From NCBI GenBank assembly GCA_050084985.1, contig JBITNC010000001.1, positions 90,830,001 to 90,894,000 on the forward strand: a DNA stretch of 64,000 nucleotides, in the 5' to 3' direction. The translations under genes were made by a program, and so were the position numbers. Every line of letters starts with the position of its first letter. The stretch's first letter is position 1. The notes under the pieces are model-generated. The model was not told the origin of the DNA. It made no database searches and saw only the letters and a program-made list of their open reading frames with translations. The stretch comes from Nageia nagi (Eukaryota > Pinophyta). This document shows positions 11,757 to 22,312 of the stretch, piece by piece.

Positions 11757-13867
11757 TGTATTCCTTCAGAATAACACTCAAAAATTGGCGTATTTTTCAT
11801 TCTTCATTCTTTTATTCTTTAGTGATTGAGAGTTGTGTATATAAGAGTACCCAAGGAGACATTATTCTTTTAGTCTTCATGAGTTGTAAAATTTTGTATT
11901 ATTTCATTATAAATTCATCCTCTTATCATTTCTTTTCCTTAGGGTGTCAAGAGTCATTTTTTTTAGTAGTGCTCAAGAATTATGTAAATAAGGATACCCA
12001 GGAGTTATGTCAATAAGACTTATGTCAATTTTATATACTATTATTCTTTAGTGATCGAGAGTTGAGAGTGCCTAGGAGTCATGTCATCTTATTCAGTATA
12101 CTCAAGAAGTCATGTATGTAAAAGTTTCTCAGAATCATATTTATTGCCTTAGATCCTCTAGGAATAGTTGGCACAAATGTCCAAAACTTGTACACATTCA
12201 GAGTTTGAATTTTGAAGAATATCAATAGTGCCTAGGGATTTTGAAGAATGATGTCACAAATTTTGGTAAAAATAAGCAAGTCTTAGAGCAAGTAATGGTA
12301 GGTGCAGATTTTTGAAGAACATCAATAGAGCTTGGTGATTTTAGAAGGTGATGTCATATTTTTTTGTGAAAGTCCATAAGCCCTATAGAAATCAGAATTT
12401 TGATAGAGCCCACCAATCCTAAGAGATGATATCATGATTTTTAGTTAAAATCAGTGAGTACCAATAGAATCAAAATATCAACAAAGTCTAACAATTTTGG
12501 GAGATGATGTCATAATATTCGATTAAAATTAGTAGATCTTGAAATAAGTAATGGTAAGTGTAGATTTTTGAAGAACATTAATAGACCCCGATGATTTTAG
12601 AAGGTGATGTCACATTTTTTGGTGAAAATAAGCGGGTCTCAGAGAAATCAGAATTTTGATAGAGCCCATTGATCCTAAGAGATGACATCATGATTTTTAG
12701 CTAAAATTAGTAGGTCTCAAAAGACCTAAATCATCAACAGAGCCCAAAAGAAATACATAGAGCATGCCAAGCAAGTGAAAGAGTAATGCATGAGAAAGAA
12801 CACTCAGGTTCACTTCATCTTAAGTGTTTGACCCTCGAGGCCTTGTTAATGTGTCAACACTGACTCATTTCCACATAATAGTGGTAGTTCTTCTTGAACC
12901 AAGTGAACATAATGTCTATCAACCACCATTACTTTGATTACTAACATCCATAGTAGAGATCATGAAGGTTATAAAGAAGTAGATAATGGATGATAAAGCA
13001 TAATACCAAATCATACCAATTAATATGCAATCAAATAACTGCTCAATCAGGTACAATGCTATCTTCAATCAACTATAATGCTACCTTCAATCAGTAATAG
13101 TGTTATTCAATCACCTACAGGGCCAAAGAAGGAGCAATGAACAACATGTTAGAAAGATTATGGCTCTATGGACATGGCTCACTAGAAGTTGCAAATTCCT
13201 AAATAGTCATATTGACTAGTACTTGTTCACTATATAATATAAAATAGTTGTATCACTTATGTAAATAGTGCTATTTTAGTTATTTCATTCAATGATAGTA
13301 GTAATGTATATTAATGAAACCCAACCACCCAAGGAGGGGGGAAGTTGTATAAATAGCTAGTTTTTAAAAATAAAAAAGGTCAAACATTTTAGCAAATTTG
13401 CCCTAATCTGTAAGAGCAATTTACATATGATAATACAAACAAATAATGCTTTATTCTCTTGCAACAAAGTGGTTGTTATTGCTTTTGTGAATGTTATGTG
13501 TGGAATGTTTTCTTCAAGTTATGGCTATGTGTTGTGATTATGAGACCCCAAGTGCAAGATAGTTTGCTATTCTTAATCTTGGTTATAGATTACTACTTGT
13601 GTTGCAATGCTCGAGTTGTAAATTTCTTATTTTAGTTATTTATTTGATTATCTCTTTCTTGTAACTCTCTATCTTTTTATTCCTTTTCTATTACTTTTGA
13701 ACTTAAATATAGATAGGAAATGGCCTATAAATCAAAGATTGAGTAGAAAAGCAACACAAGCGCATCCCTACCACATTTTGCTCTTTCAAGGAACCTACCA
13801 TTGTAGGAAGTGGAGAACATGACTAGACCAAACCCTTGAGGTTTGCTATATCGATCAATAGTAGCCA
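11757..13867 (+). mobile_element. Element A, 5' LTR
   Basis: This 2.1-kb block begins TGTATTCCTTCAGAATAACA and ends AATAGTAGCCA. It is repeated in direct orientation at 42165-44202 in the same order with roughly 15 percent differences by eye. A primer-binding site follows 10 bp after its end. The start and end resemble those of element C's LTR, which begins TGTAGATTCC and ends CA. The 3' part keeps the phrase CTTTTTATTCCTTTTCTATTAC, comparable to a block near the end of the C LTR. A normal 5-bp target duplication was not found around A; see the note on its 33-bp flanking similarity. Confidence 0.85.
12240..12700 (+). promoter_or_regulatory. Degenerate TGA(C/T)(G/A)TCA array in LTR A1
   Basis: TGATGTCA, TGACATCA and TGATATCA occur five to six times, each inside a recurring module with TTTTTGGTGAAAAT and GGGTCTCAGAG-like text. 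The same modules occur at 42660-43110 in the other LTR. By comparison with C these look like eroded TGACGTCA palindromes that lost their CpG. TGACGTCA is the classic plant bZIP (TGA-type/CRE-like) site. Regulatory use is inferred. Confidence 0.55.
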
Positions 13868-13877
13868 ATTTTGTTTT

Positions 13878-13895
13878 TGGCATGCTCAATAGGAC
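13878..13895 (+). promoter_or_regulatory. Element A primer-binding site
   Basis: TGGCATGCTCAATAGGAC lies 10 bp inside the 5' LTR end. It matches the element C site TGGCACGCCCGGTGGGAC at 14 of 18 positions, and all four differences are C-to-T or G-to-A. I could not assign the primer tRNA from memory. Confidence 0.75.
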
Positions 13896-14050
13896 TCAAG
13901 CTAAATATCATATTTAGAGATCATTGTTAGGCTTGATAGCCTTATTTAGTGGGTTATCAATTTGATCCTTCAATATTATAAGGTTTTTGTAACTTTTTTG
14001 GCAACTTTGCTATCAACCAATCAGATTTTTTTAACCCTAACACCTCTACA

Positions 14051-15480
14051 ATGTAGACTAACTAGAATTAGTGCCAAAAATTCCTTTAGATAGCCTAGAT
14101 TTCAAGAGCTATCAGTTCCTCATAGGAGGACTAGACGAAAGATATCTTAGGTTATGTCTCTTTTGATCCCTTTAAGGAAACCCCTTTGTCAGTTGTATTT
14201 GACTCATTCCTAGAAAATCCTTCACCTCTTATACATTCTCCAAGTATGGATCAACTAGCAAATTTTCTTTCCTAAAATAATAGTCATCCTTTGGTTGTAG
14301 CTGCTAATTCATCACCTATATCTCAAGCAGCTTTTAAAGTTTTGCCTAAGTATGATGGCTTTGAAAAGATACCATATGAGCATTATCAAGATGTATCTTT
14401 ATTAGCTTTAGGCTTTGACATTACTAATGAAACTATGATGATAAGGTTACTATCACACTCTTTTGAAGGCAAATCAGCTGAGTGGTTCAAAACTCTCACC
14501 CCCTAATGTCTAAATTCATGGGGAGAGTTGTGTCAAGCCTTGATTAAAAGATTTTTTGTAAATGGTGATGATAGCATGTTCCTTAGCCTCATAGCATGTA
14601 TCAAAAGACATTTGCATGAATCTATTTATGATTTTAATATCAAATTTGAAAGAACATGGAAATCCATACTAGCAAAGATTAGACCAATAAATGCTCAAGA
14701 TCTGGTATATTATCAAAAACCAATTCTTATTTACCCTAATATGCTTATTATTATGTCAGGAGATACATTCCCAAATGTTTACCAAACAACAAAGACTACA
14801 TAACATACCCTGGTGTCCTCTAGTAAAATGTAGGCCAGAATAATCATGCATGTATTTCCAAGTTTACCTCTCAAGCAGGCTCCATAAATAGGTCACCTTG
14901 GAGTTTTGGCCTTACCACCTCCTCCCAAACCTACTATTCAAAATTAGCTACTAGCATTACCTGCTCTTACATCTATAAGCACTAGTACTAAACCTAAATC
15001 TCAAGAAGAGGAAAGAATAAGGTAGTTGGAGATAACTATCAAAAATCTAACCAACAAGCTCACTCTGTAAGAAAGGTAGAATCATGGTTTTAATTATAGA
15101 AGATATGATAATCAGTATCAACCAATATTCTAGCCCAAGGTCAACCAACCAAAATAGTTTGACCCTCTTAAAATAATTGATAATGCTATTATGACCAATT
15201 CTATAGATAGTGGTACTTCAAGTATTACAGAATGGTGTCTACCATGTTCATCTCCTCATTTTTTAGATTCATGTGCAGTATATCAAAATTAGTATTTGGG
15301 GTTACACTCTAACCAAATGGTAGAACCTACTTCAAATCCTACTATTGACCTCATAATGGTCAACTTTTGGGTTTTGGGATATGCTGGAGAATAAACAAAT
15401 TATGTTCAAATCAAAGCAACTTCTTTAGCAACCCCATAGTAGCCTCAAGCCACTCAGCAGTATCGAGCTCCCACTTAAGC
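14051..15480 (+). pseudogene. gag: Element A gag, decayed
   Basis: The ATG at 14051 aligns with the C gag start at 47920. Codon 2 is TAG where C has TGG. One frame carries the whole gene: the capsid-like region (FKVLPKYDGFEK, YEHYQDV, EFKGK-type motif, FNIKFERTWKSI) matches C gag (FKTLPEFDATSEK, YEHCVDV, FNIRFQRTWTRV). A Pro-rich linker and a zinc knuckle follow near 15232-15275 (CLPCSSPHFLDSC). Its spacing is C-X2-C-X3-H-X4-C, one residue shorter than the usual CX2CX4HX4C. Between 14246 and 15300 I count 12 in-frame stops, five TAA and seven TAG with no TGA, mostly where Gln is expected. The product would be the structural protein of the virus-like particle. This copy cannot make it. Confidence 0.8.
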
Positions 15481-15899
15481 CCAACCTAAAACTAAGAAAG
15501 CTAAGACTCCCTTAGCTCAACCTCAAAACCAACATCATCAAGTCTCATTTAACCTTGGTACTATTATTTAAGTTTGGGTACTATTTTTCAAACTCAGGTA
15601 CTAATGCTCCAAGTGAAACAAACCCCGCTATAATAAGAAAAGAAGTCCAAGAGAAAGAAAGACCTAGTATGTTGAGATATCCTTTCATCATTGATTATCA
15701 TAAAAAAAAGGCTAGTCAACATTTCATAATAAATCAATAAAAAAAACCAAGTCCATCCCATATGCTCCATACAATATTATGGAAAATTTGAAGAAAACTC
15801 ATTCTAGGATGACTATGTTTGATGCATTAAAGATACCAAGTCAATTAGATCTTCTGTAAGAGGCTTTAAAGTTAAGAAATAGTAAAAAGAGGATAAATA

Positions 15900-16330
15900 A
15901 AGAGAATCCTATCTATCCTATATTTGAAGTTATCTTGCTAGCTCCAATAAGTATAACAAGACCCTCACCTTTCTATCTATCCCTGAGATTAGAAGGTTGG
16001 GTAGTAAATAATTGTATGATTAATATTGGAGCTACCATAACTATTATCCCTAAAGATGTTGCAAATGAAATGAAATTATACATTACAAGATGCATTGATG
16101 ATGTCATATAGTTAGATTCTTTCTCAGTAGATGTTGTTGGTAGTGTTAAAGGTGTTAAAATAACCTTCAATACCTTCCTTGATATTCGTGTTATCCAAGA
16201 TATTATTGTAGTTGACCTTCCACCTCTATTCCAAATATGTCTTTATAGAGAATTTACTACTAAATTGGGAGGATACCTAGCCTTAGACTATAGTCATATT
16301 TTGCTTCCTTTCCAAAACAAATAGGTGAAG
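15900..16330 (+). pseudogene. Element A aspartic protease domain, decayed
   Basis: The stretch around CMINIGATITIIP (about 16015-16050) fits the retropepsin signature of Tat-type elements, whose usual form is D-S/T-G-A. Here Asp is Asn and Ser is Ile, so the catalytic aspartate is lost. Downstream motifs VIQDIIVVDLPPLF and the LGGYLALDYSH segment near 16270 are typical of the C-terminal part of this protease family. Gag-Pol processing would be its role. One in-frame TAG lies at about 16110. The gag-to-protease linker (15300-15900) is open only in pieces. Confidence 0.7.
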
Positions 16331-16572
16331 ATTTTGAATGAAGACACTAAAACTATCCATCTCAAGAAGATCAATGAAGTAAATTATATGAATGATCCAT
16401 ATTCAATGGAGATATTTGAAAGTGACACACTAAGGGAATTCCTACTAACAACCAAAGTTCTATTAGCTAATGATTTGAATTATCATGTCATAGATGCTAG
16501 CATGGGAAATTATTGTCTATATGAGAAAGTTTAGCTAGTTTTAGTTACTGCTAATAAAGAACATGAGGTATA

Positions 16573-16985
16573 GATGTATTTTGATAGTTACTAATGTAGA
16601 CATGGATGTGGAGCTGGAGTGGTCTTCAAATCTTCCAAGGGGGCTACCAAAAGATTCTCCTTCTAATTCACATAGACCTATACAAATAGTGCTACTAAGT
16701 ATGAAGCCCTTTGTTTAAGGTTATCTAAAGCAATCATCATAGGTATTAGATGCTTGATTTTCCATGGTGATTCTGAATTGGTCATCAAGCAAGTTAAAAA
16801 TTAGGTCAATGCAAAGCACCATTATCTAAATAATTACAAGAACAGAGTGTGGGATATATTAGAGTCATTTATGGCTATCAATTTTGTATCTATTCTTAGA
16901 ATGCATAACCAAATAGCTAATGTACTTGCTCGAAGAGGAGTACATTATAACCCTGCTCATTATAAAAGAGGAGCTCTTGGAGTGA
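16573..16985 (+). pseudogene. Element A RNase H domain located before the RT
   Basis: MYFDSY, then CGAGVVFKSSKG, ATKYEALCLRLSKAI, FHGDSELVIKQVKN and HNQIANVLARRG reproduce the order of RNase H motifs (first Asp, Glu in YEA, Asp in GDSE, final ADxLA). The last catalytic Asp reads Asn here, and TAA/TAG stops interrupt the first third. The style is that of the second, archaeal-type RNase H seen in Tat-lineage elements. It lies between protease and RT, whereas in element B the equivalent domain lies between RT-RNase H and integrase. The role would be RNA strand removal during reverse transcription. Confidence 0.7.
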
Positions 16986-17099
16986 AAGTTTAGTGTAGGC
17001 CTTTAGTACTCAATATTGCAAACTTCTAGCAAGTATTTGACTCAAATAAGCATATTGTCAACTTCCTCATAGATGAAGTAGTGGCTCACACTTTTGGTA

Positions 17100-18238
17100 T
17101 TTAAGAGATGCCTGATTATTTCCAAGAATTAGTTATCATTTAGCTTAGAAACAATGTAATACCAAAAGTATTGCTCTCTTTTGAAATACTATTTGATTCA
17201 AAAGATGTCCTAAAAGCTAATTCTTTGATCATCTTAAAGGAGAATTATGTTGAGTTAGAAGTAGAGCCTAGTAAGTACGTAAAAGTTAATTCAAAGTGTT
17301 TTGGTGTAGAAAAGGTTGTTGTATCTCAAATTTATCATGAGTTTTCCCAAGTTATTGCTTGGAATTATGATGATATTAAGACATATGATAAAGAAACCAT
17401 CCAACACATGGTTGAGCTTGAACTAGAAGCTAAACCATATAGGAAAAAATAGAGACTTGTAAATTCAAAAATAGAAGAAGCTATGAAATAGGATTTAATC
17501 AAACTTCTTGATTCAAAAATCATTTATCCTATCAAGCATTCTTCTTGGGTTGCAAATTTAGTTCTTGTGAGAAAGAAAAGTGGAAAAATTAGACTCTATG
17601 TTGATTTCCAAAATTTGAATAAAGTGTCCCTAAAAGATAATTATCCTCTCCCTCCTATGGAATAGATCCTATATATAGTAGCTAGAGCTTACTATTTTTC
17701 AATGATTAATGGTTACTCAAGATTTAACTAGATTTGGGTGAAGGATGAAGATCAGTTAAAAATAGCATTTACAACTAAATGGGGGACATTTGCTTTACAA
17801 AGGATGCCATTTGGTCTTTCTAATGTAGGAGCTACTATTCAAAGAGCCATGGATCATGCATTTGGTGAGCTAATAAACAAGATCATATTGATATATCTAG
17901 ATGATATCACTATCTTCTCTAGAAGTAGAAGTGATCATCTGGAACATCTAAGATTAGTATTTGAAAAATGCATGAAGTTTGGCATTTCAATCAACCCAAA
18001 AAAATCAATTTTTATGGTCAACCAAGGAAAGTTACTTGGCCACATTATCTCAAAAGAGGGACTAGCAATCGATCCAAATAGAGTAAAAGCTATAGAAGCA
18101 TTGCCAATCCCCTCCAACAAGAAGGCCTTAAAGTCATTCCTTAGTCAGATCAATTTTGTTAGGAAATTTATTAATAATTTTTTAGAAATTGTATCTCCAA
18201 TCACTTCAATGCTAAAGAAAGATGTTGTATTTTCCTAG
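17100..18238 (+). pseudogene. Element A reverse transcriptase, decayed
   Basis: A connector precedes the RT fold: PIKHSSWVANLVLVRKKSGK, LYVDFQNLNK and DNYPLPPME, then WGTFALQRMPFGLSNVGAT, the active site YLDD at 17894-17905, and INPKKSIFMVNQGKLLGH. All RT blocks of Ty3/gypsy elements are present in order. Stops fall at conserved positions: TAG after PPME and after SRFN (both Gln in relatives) and TAG at the Trp position after VVFS (18236-18238). This is the polymerase that would copy element RNA to DNA. The frame is otherwise nearly continuous, so decay is by point mutation rather than rearrangement. Confidence 0.88.
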
Positions 18239-18720
18239 TCATGTGAAGCAAAAGTAGCCTTCAACGAGATAAAAAAGGCTATAATAGAAGATATTATGCT
18301 TAAAAACCCTGATATGTTAAAAGATTTCATCATGTATGCACATGGAGTAGATAGGAGCATTGCTGCAATTCTTGCACAAAAGGATGACAATAATGAAGAA
18401 CATCCAATTGCTTTTCATATTTAGACACTACATCAACATTAGCAAAGGTATTCATTTATTGAAAAGTAAGTGCTTCTATTATGAAGGGACTTAAAAAGTT
18501 CAAGTATAATGTCTCCCATAGTAGAATCCTTGTATATACTATTCATCCAAATGTAAGAAATTATATTATACAAGGAGATCTAAGTGAAAGAAAAGCTAGT
18601 ATTACTAAAATAATGGAATATGATATAGAGATAAAGCCAACCAAGCTAATCAGAGGTAGGGATATTTGTGAAAGTATGACTAAAGCTTCACATATGATTA
18701 CTCTTATGGAGGATGAGTAA
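18239..18720 (+). pseudogene. Element A RT-linked RNase H, decayed
   Basis: After the RT the sequence reads AFNEIKKAI, FIMYAHGVDRSIAAILAQKD, HPIAFHI and YSFIEK. It ends with the connection segment ILVYTIHPNVRNYII and YDIEIKPTKLIRGRDICESM, as in Ty3/gypsy RNase H. Stops TAG/TAA fall at likely Gln sites and one TGA at a likely Arg (CGA). This is the usual domain fused to RT, so element A carries two RNase H domains on either side of the RT core. Confidence 0.75.
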
Positions 18721-19735
18721 CAACTTAATTAGGAAAGTGATTGGCTTAAGTAAATCATAGTTTATTTTCAATATTTGTTCAGTAATGTGATAAGTGCAAT
18801 AGATTTATGGGAAAGAAAAGACAAGCTTCCATGCCTCTCAAACCTATGGTAGTTGAAGAGCCTTTTGAACAATGAGGTATGGACTTCATTGGTGTCATAA
18901 ACCCAAATTCCTTGGTAGACCATAAGTTTATTTTGACTAAAATAGATTACTTCACTAGATGGTCAAAGGCTATGCCATGTAAAAATACATATCAAGAAGC
19001 GATGATAGAAATGATTATAATCACTCACTTTAGAATCCCATAGACTATAGTTTCATACAATGGTCTAACATTTATTAGAGGTAATCTGTCAAGCTTTGTA
19101 GCTTAGTATGGAATCTACTAGTTATTCTCTTCAAACTATTATCCATAAGATAATGTGATAGCTAATTCAATTAAAAAAATCTAACTTGGATCATCAAGAG
19201 AACAATTGAAGGGAGTCCTAGACAGTGGCATACATAGTTGGACTATGCATTATGGGCTGATAGAGTTAGTATAAAATTAGCAATAAAGACATCCCCATAT
19301 GCATTGGTATATGGTAAAAGACCAGTGTTTCTAGTACACATGGAGTTACCAACTTTAAAAATCTTACAAGAAATGGAAGACCATAACTTTAAGCCACTAC
19401 ATCTAGATATAATTAGCTTCTAAAATTGAAGGAAGATTAGAACAAAGCATATGAGTCATTTTAGCATTGTCAGCACATCGTCAAGCGGTGGTTTGATAAG
19501 AAAAAGTCTTCCTAGGTGAAGTTTGAACTAGGTGATATTATTCTCAAATGGGATGAGCAAAGAGCAAAACCCAATAGACATCAAAAATTTGACTCTCTTT
19601 GAAGCAGACCTTATATCATTAACTAGGCTATGCAAAATAATTCATTCAAGTTACAAGATATTACCAGGTTCCAAGAATTACCTATTCCTATCAACAGGAT
19701 CTATTTAAAACATTATCAGGTGATAAGGTAAGCTT
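18721..19735 (+). pseudogene. Element A integrase, decayed
   Basis: The zinc-binding end CNKCNRFMGKKRQASMP is followed by the core start GMDFIGVINP. The usual SDNG is here SYNG, so the second catalytic Asp is changed. The usual AE-N-K region reads VIANSIKKI, so Glu appears lost. The later segment ADRVSIKLAIKTSPYALVYG is typical of Tat integrases. The C-terminal tail ends near 19730 with LPIPINRIYLKHY, also typical. Numerous TAG stops and at least one frame change break it. It would insert element DNA into the genome. It is non-functional here. Confidence 0.8.
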
Positions 19736-20278
19736 GTATTCCCTGCAAGGCATTGTATAGTGTAAATATTGTTAAAAAAAATAAAAATTATAGTTGTATA
19801 GTTTTCAAAAAAGTAAAGTCTTTAATGATCAAATTTAATTCAATATTATTAAAAGTTAGTGTTGATGTACTACTTAGCTATCAAATTTAATTCAGCTTAA
19901 TCAAGAGTTAATGCTAGCATGTTGCTTAGTTGTCACTGAATAAAATAGCATTTAAGGAAAGATTTCCTTAGATTTCATGAACCATCATATAAGTACAACA
20001 AATTAAGTTTAGAGTACTTTAAATTTACTAATCTAGCCTATGCTAGCTCAATCCGTATAATGCATAGGTCTCAAGATCCTTAATAAGTAATTACCATTAA
20101 TAGAAATCTTTCCAACCTTGGACAAATAAAACTCCTTCCATACTTTATAGTTCAACACCTAACTAATTTCAAGCACTCAAGTTTTTAGAGTATTTAGAGC
20201 TTAGATATTTCAGAGCCAAATTGTCTTGAGAAAGAGAAAGGTTGTAGGACCTTGCATCATCCAAACTACTATTTTTTA
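19736..20278 (+). other. Element A spacer between pol and ORF2
   Basis: About 540 bp of AT-rich sequence without a recognised motif separates the integrase end from the ORF2 ATG. Its position corresponds to the 49345-49713 spacer of element C between gag and ORF2, which may hold signals for ORF2 expression. I see no clear splice or promoter signal. Confidence 0.4.
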
Positions 20279-20446
20279 ATGAAAACTAGAGGTTCAAGAA
20301 AAGGTGTTAATATCATGGTGACCTCTCAATCATCCTCTGCAGTTGAAGTGGAACAACTTGATGTTGACCTACTCTCTTTATAAGAAGAATATCCTGAGAA
20401 TGCTCCAGGAGTGAACTGGACTGATATGGGAGTAATCAATCATATG
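20279..20446 (+). pseudogene. Element A ORF2, 5' part (split by element B)
   Basis: The ATG at 20279 opens a frame of 56 codons with one TAA. It reads MKTRGSRKGVNIMVTSQ and ends NWTDMGVINHM. The final ATG codon is the last three bases of the ATATG target duplication of element B. The frame resumes at 38477 with DTWRANLNHV in the same phase, so the insertion explains the split. The function of ORF2 is unknown; see the 3' part and the intact-looking copy in element C. Confidence 0.75.
20442..20446. repeat. Element B target-site duplication, left copy (ATATG)
   Basis: ATATG directly precedes the left LTR (TGTGTATATC...) and recurs at 38472-38476 directly after the right LTR (...GTGTCTACA). Five bp is the expected size for Ty3/gypsy integration. 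Confidence 0.9.
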
Positions 20447-22297
20447 TGTGTATATCAAATTATGAACCTAAAATGCAATTTAGATAGATAAATCATTCAA
20501 CATAATTAATCATGAACATATTCGACAATACACAATAATAATAAGAATGATATTATATTCTAAAGTATTTGAATACAAAAGCGAGTTTTTATTGATCTGG
20601 TTGTAATCAGCATTGACAGTGATCGTTGTGGATTGGTAACAATCCGTGTGGATTGGTAACGATTGAAGCATGACTCTGCATTCTCTATGCCATCATTGTG
20701 TTCATTGTAAACCTTTGGCCTTTGTTATCAATCTGGTGAATCATTGTCAACTGATCTTTGAATCGTCGATGATCGGCTCTGTATGCACTGGAGTAATCTT
20801 CACAAAATCTTGAAGTGTTTTATCTATTCCTTGTTGTTTTCCTTCACATTTACTTCCATCATTCTTTTTCTTTATTGACCCTGCACATAGAAAATGAATG
20901 GAGCATCAAAAGCATACCTATTCATACATATTAATCAGCAAATGAATAACATAATATGGAAAAATAGTTGATATGAGATTTGCTATTAATCAAGCTTACA
21001 ATCTTTTGCTAATAATCTTTTGGTTTGATTTCGGCAGAGCTTCGCTACAGTAAAATTGGGTCCCTTTGTCCATGTACAAAGCTTCAATTTATAAGCTTCA
21101 AGGTTTGTTATTCATTTGTTTTGGCATCCCCAGATTCTAGGTAACCTCTCGAACTAAATTTTGAGGTGTTGTTATCTTCCATCTATATCCATGATTACGA
21201 ATTGTACATACTAGGCTATTCCAGGCTTAGATTTGTTTGTTGTTTAACTGTTCATGGATTGTCATCAATTTTTTAGCGATTATATATATTAACATTAGAA
21301 TGGTCATTCTATGGTTATTTTTTAATGACAATGGTCGTAAGACCACTTGTTTTATATATGTTCGAAAAGATTGGTCTAATAATATAATACATTCTTTATT
21401 GAAGCCCTAGTGTACTTTACTTGCAATCATGAGTCCATTTTAAGATCCTTGAGAGTTTTTATGGAATAAACAAAATAGGCCAGAGTCAGTAGATAAAGCA
21501 TTTCAGAATGAGATGATGTCACAGAAGAAAGGATAAAGCTCAGTTATGGAAAAGCCTAGGTTCCAGAGATGATGAGGTCAGCAAGATATAATCGAAGAAG
21601 TTGGAGCCCATAAATTAAATGTTTCAGAAGTAAAGAATTCCGAAATAAAATGATAACATCACAGAGAATAAGATAGTCACATTTTGGTAAAAACCAAGTT
21701 TTGAAGATGATGAGGTCAGCAAGGAGTGACCAAATATCTAGAGCCGATGAGTAAAGCATTCCAGAAGGAAATGATAAAACTCAGTTGTAGAAAAGCCCAG
21801 GTTCCAGAGATGATGAGGTTAGTAAAGAGTGACCAAATAGCCGGAACCAGTGAGTAGAGCATTCTAGAAGTATGAAGATGACATCACGGGGAGAACGATG
21901 TTCACATTTTTGAGTGAAACTGGGTCTCAGAAGTGATGACATCATCAAGGAGTGATCAAATAGCTGGAGTCGATAAGTGGAGCATTCCAAAATGTAAAGA
22001 TGAGGCCAACAAGAGATCAGATCATAGTTATCAAGAAGCTGTATCATCTATAATATACCTCATTTTATTTCCTTTCCTGTTACTTTTTCTACACCCAATA
22101 GATAAGGAACCGGCCTTCTTCGGAGATCAGACTATCCCCCTAGTCTGTTCTTGATTTACTTTGGTTAAGATTGTTCACGGTGCATATATTACACAATCTT
22201 AATCAACAATTATTTTAATGTGATATATATTAGAAAAATACTTGTTTTATTTATTTATTTATTAAATTAAAAATAGGGTTTATTTTAAGTGTCTACA
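20447..22297 (-). mobile_element. Element B 3' LTR (left copy)
   Basis: The block begins TGTGTATATCAAATTATG and ends TTTAAGTGTCTACA on the plus strand. It is repeated at 36654-38471 with about 4-6 percent differences by eye. Because the genes, PBS and PPT of B are on the minus strand, this left copy is the 3' LTR. It contains a tandem pair of GTGGATTGGTAAC around 20630-20660 and a captured A/C-type LTR in the opposite orientation (21385-22208). Confidence 0.92.
21385..22208 (+). mobile_element. Shortened A/C-type LTR captured inside the B LTR
   Basis: On the plus strand this segment follows the C LTR in order: TTGAAG near 21399, ATCATGAGTCC, GGAATAAA, repeats of GATGATGTCA/GATGACATCA, TTTCCTGTTACTTTTTCTAC, GATAAGGAACCGGCC, GGAGATCAG, TACTTTGGTTAAGATTGTTC and the terminal ATTACACAATCTTAATCAACA. 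It is about half the length of the C LTR and lacks the TATA region. The same insert is in the other B LTR (about 37590-38382), so it was present before B transposed here. Its left edge is approximate, and I could not define a target duplication. Confidence 0.8.
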
Positions 22298-22312
22298 TTT
22301 TGCCCCTTTTTT
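22298..22312 (-). promoter_or_regulatory. Element B polypurine tract
   Basis: On the minus strand AAAAAAGGGGCAAAA lies immediately before the 3' LTR start TGTAGACAC. This is the expected place and composition for the primer of plus-strand DNA synthesis, and it fixes the orientation of B. Confidence 0.88.

Noticed and set aside
14246-15300. Only TAA/TAG and no TGA stops in a long frame, as if UAR encoded Gln (ciliate-type code).
   Set aside because: Elements B and C use normal stops and CAA/CAG for Gln, other A stops derive from Trp and Arg (TGG to TAG, CGA to TGA), and the PBS shows the same C-to-T decay. Methylation-driven decay explains it.
21385-22208. Interpreting the captured LTR in B as an independent solo LTR inserted after B.
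   Set aside because: The same segment is at the same place in both B LTRs, so it predates insertion of B. A target duplication could not be defined.
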